A DNA stretch of 5,057 bases from Crocinitomix sp. (GTDB lineage: Bacteria > Bacteroidota > Bacteroidia > Flavobacteriales_D > Crocinitomicaceae), in contig JADZFJ010000017.1 in NCBI GenBank assembly GCA_020849935.1, positions 1-5,057 on the forward strand, given 5' to 3'. The position numbers were made by a program, and so were the translations under genes. The notes below the pieces were generated by a model. The model was not told the origin of the DNA and did not search any database. It saw nothing but the letters and a program-made list of their open reading frames with translations. The stretch's first letter is position 1, and the number at the start of each line of letters is the position of its first letter. Of the stretch, positions 4,189 to 5,057 are shown piece by piece.

Positions 4189-5057
4189 CTATCTCAACAC
4201 GATAACTTGGCCTTCAGCACGATAAGTTTTATCACTTTTTAATTCACCAAAATCGATTGTCCAAACGTAGGTACCATCCATGATAATTCCGTTTGTACCA
4301 TACGTACCTTTCCAACCATTCGCGACATTATACGATTCGAAAACGATTTCTCCCCATCGATTAAAAATCACCAAATGATAATCGTAGATGTCGAGACCTG
4401 AAACAAAAATGGGTGTAAATTCTTCATTAAATTGATCACCATCTGGGGTGAAAGCGTTTGGAACAAAATAGAGAATTTCTTCATTGATAAACACTGTTTT
4501 TTCAGTTGTATCCACGCATCCGAAAGAATTTAACGCAATTAATTCAACGGTATAAGCAACATTACCAATTGAAGGATAAACGTGGATTGGATCTGATTCT
4601 GTCGACGTACCTGATCCATCACCAAATGTCCATAAATAAGAATCTGAATTAATGGAATTATTGGTAAACGTAACAGTTGGATCAGAAACTTGAATTTCGT
4701 TCGGGGAATAAGAGAATTGTGCAACCGGCACAGGATAAACCTCAATGTAATTTACATAGGTCGCTTCATTGACACAACCATCCACTGAAATAACATTTAG
4801 CGTTACATCATAGGTTCCTGTAATCGAATAAGTATGATTCGTAGTCGATCCAGATCCACTACTCCCATCACCAAACGACCAACTAAAAACATCACCAGGG
4901 TTTAAGCTAGAAAAATTAACTTCCAAAGTCGGACAATCCGCGAGGTGATCCCCAGTAAATAAAATTTCAGGAATTGGATTCACTGTTACCACCATTTCAT
5001 CCGTATTAACGCAGCCAAACGAATCGGTACCAATAACAGCATACGTTTGCGTTGCAC
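4189..5057 (-). CDS. secreted PKD-repeat protein with gliding-motility-associated C-terminal domain (T9SS type B cargo), 3' part
   Basis: The minus-strand frame is open from the right window edge (first full codon at 5055-5053) to a TAG at 4191-4189, giving the last 288 residues of a larger protein. The first in-frame ATG (4995) lies inside a repeat and is not the real start. The visible order is: the end of an Ig/PKD-like repeat (YAVIGTDSFGCVNTDEMVVTV), PKD domain 1 (about 4968-4738, motif WSFGDGSSGSG), PKD domain 2 (about 4731-4486, motif LWTFGDGSGTS), then a CHU_C domain (about 4470-4192) with YFVPNAFTPDGDQFNEEF, VIFNRWGEIVF, GWKGTY and DGTYVWTIDF. CHU_C (TIGR04131) is known as the type B sorting signal of the type IX secretion system, so the protein should be exported across the outer membrane to the surface or medium. 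PKD repeats usually serve adhesion or act as spacers. There is no enzyme domain in the visible part. The missing N-terminal portion may be very long. Confidence 0.93.
   Translation of the reverse strand, partial: ATQTYAVIGTDSFGCVNTDEMVVTVNPIPEILFTGDHLADCPTLEVNFSSLNPGDVFSWSFGDGSSGSGSTTNHTYSITGTYDVTLNVISVDGCVNEATYVNYIEVYPVPVAQFSYSPNEIQVSDPTVTFTNNSINSDSYLWTFGDGSGTSTESDPIHVYPSIGNVAYTVELIALNSFGCVDTTEKTVFINEEILYFVPNAFTPDGDQFNEEFTPIFVSGLDIYDYHLVIFNRWGEIVFESYNVANGWKGTYGTNGIIMDGTYVWTIDFGELKSDKTYRAEGQVIVLR
4192..4470 (-). other. CHU_C / T9SS type B C-terminal domain
   Basis: This is the final 93 residues of the PKD protein. The family signature is clear: F-x-P-N-A-F-T-P-D-G-D-Q-x-N at the start, the central FNRWGEIVFES strand, the NGWKGTYGTNG loop, and DGTYVWTIDFG followed by a last strand ending in EGQVIVLR at the extreme C-terminus. 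The Asp/Asn-rich loop after the NAFTP motif may bind calcium, which is inference. The domain appears complete and undamaged, so the cargo should still be exportable. Confidence 0.9.

Noticed and set aside
4539..4745. Second minus-strand frame of 68 codons within the PKD gene
   Set aside because: It is an out-of-frame shadow of the PKD repeats; the PKD and CHU_C motifs fix the true frame.

Overview
The window looks like a piece of an AT-rich Bacteroidota chromosome, most probably Flavobacteriia or a close relative. Three things point there. The minus-strand gene at the right end codes for PKD repeats followed by a gliding-motility-associated C-terminal domain (CHU_C, the type B cargo signal of the type IX secretion system). 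The large central gene codes for a TonB-dependent receptor with the Bacteroidota-style N-terminal carboxypeptidase-regulatory-like domain. No start codon has a well-spaced Shine-Dalgarno sequence, which is usual in this phylum. A narrower placement is not possible from the sequence alone.

Layout from left to right. Bases 1-162 are the 3' end of an unidentified plus-strand gene. A plus-strand alpha/beta-hydrolase lipoprotein follows almost without a gap (165-1058), so these two are probably co-transcribed. Bases 1059-1229 are non-coding and hold a small degenerate tandem repeat and a candidate Bacteroidota-type promoter. Next is a 48-codon plus-strand gene for a small one-helix membrane protein (1230-1376), which is too short for most gene callers. 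Bases 1377-1730 contain no convincing gene but are rich in repeats: a diverged direct duplication of about 65 bp, three tandem 16-bp units, a 9-bp inverted repeat, and a perfect 16-bp palindrome just before the next start codon. Bases 1731-4085 encode a complete 784-residue TonB-dependent receptor on the plus strand. After a short convergent intergenic gap, 4189-5057 is the 3' part of a minus-strand gene for a large secreted PKD/CHU_C protein whose start lies beyond the right edge.

Functionally this is an envelope and surface neighbourhood: a probable lipid-anchored hydrolase, a small membrane protein, an outer-membrane active transporter and a secreted T9SS cargo. Nothing ties the four genes into one pathway. 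The receptor has no SusD-like partner or other transport gene beside it within the window, so its substrate cannot be inferred. I found no RNA gene, CRISPR array, insertion sequence or defence system. The least explained part is the repeat-rich intergenic DNA at 1368-1740.
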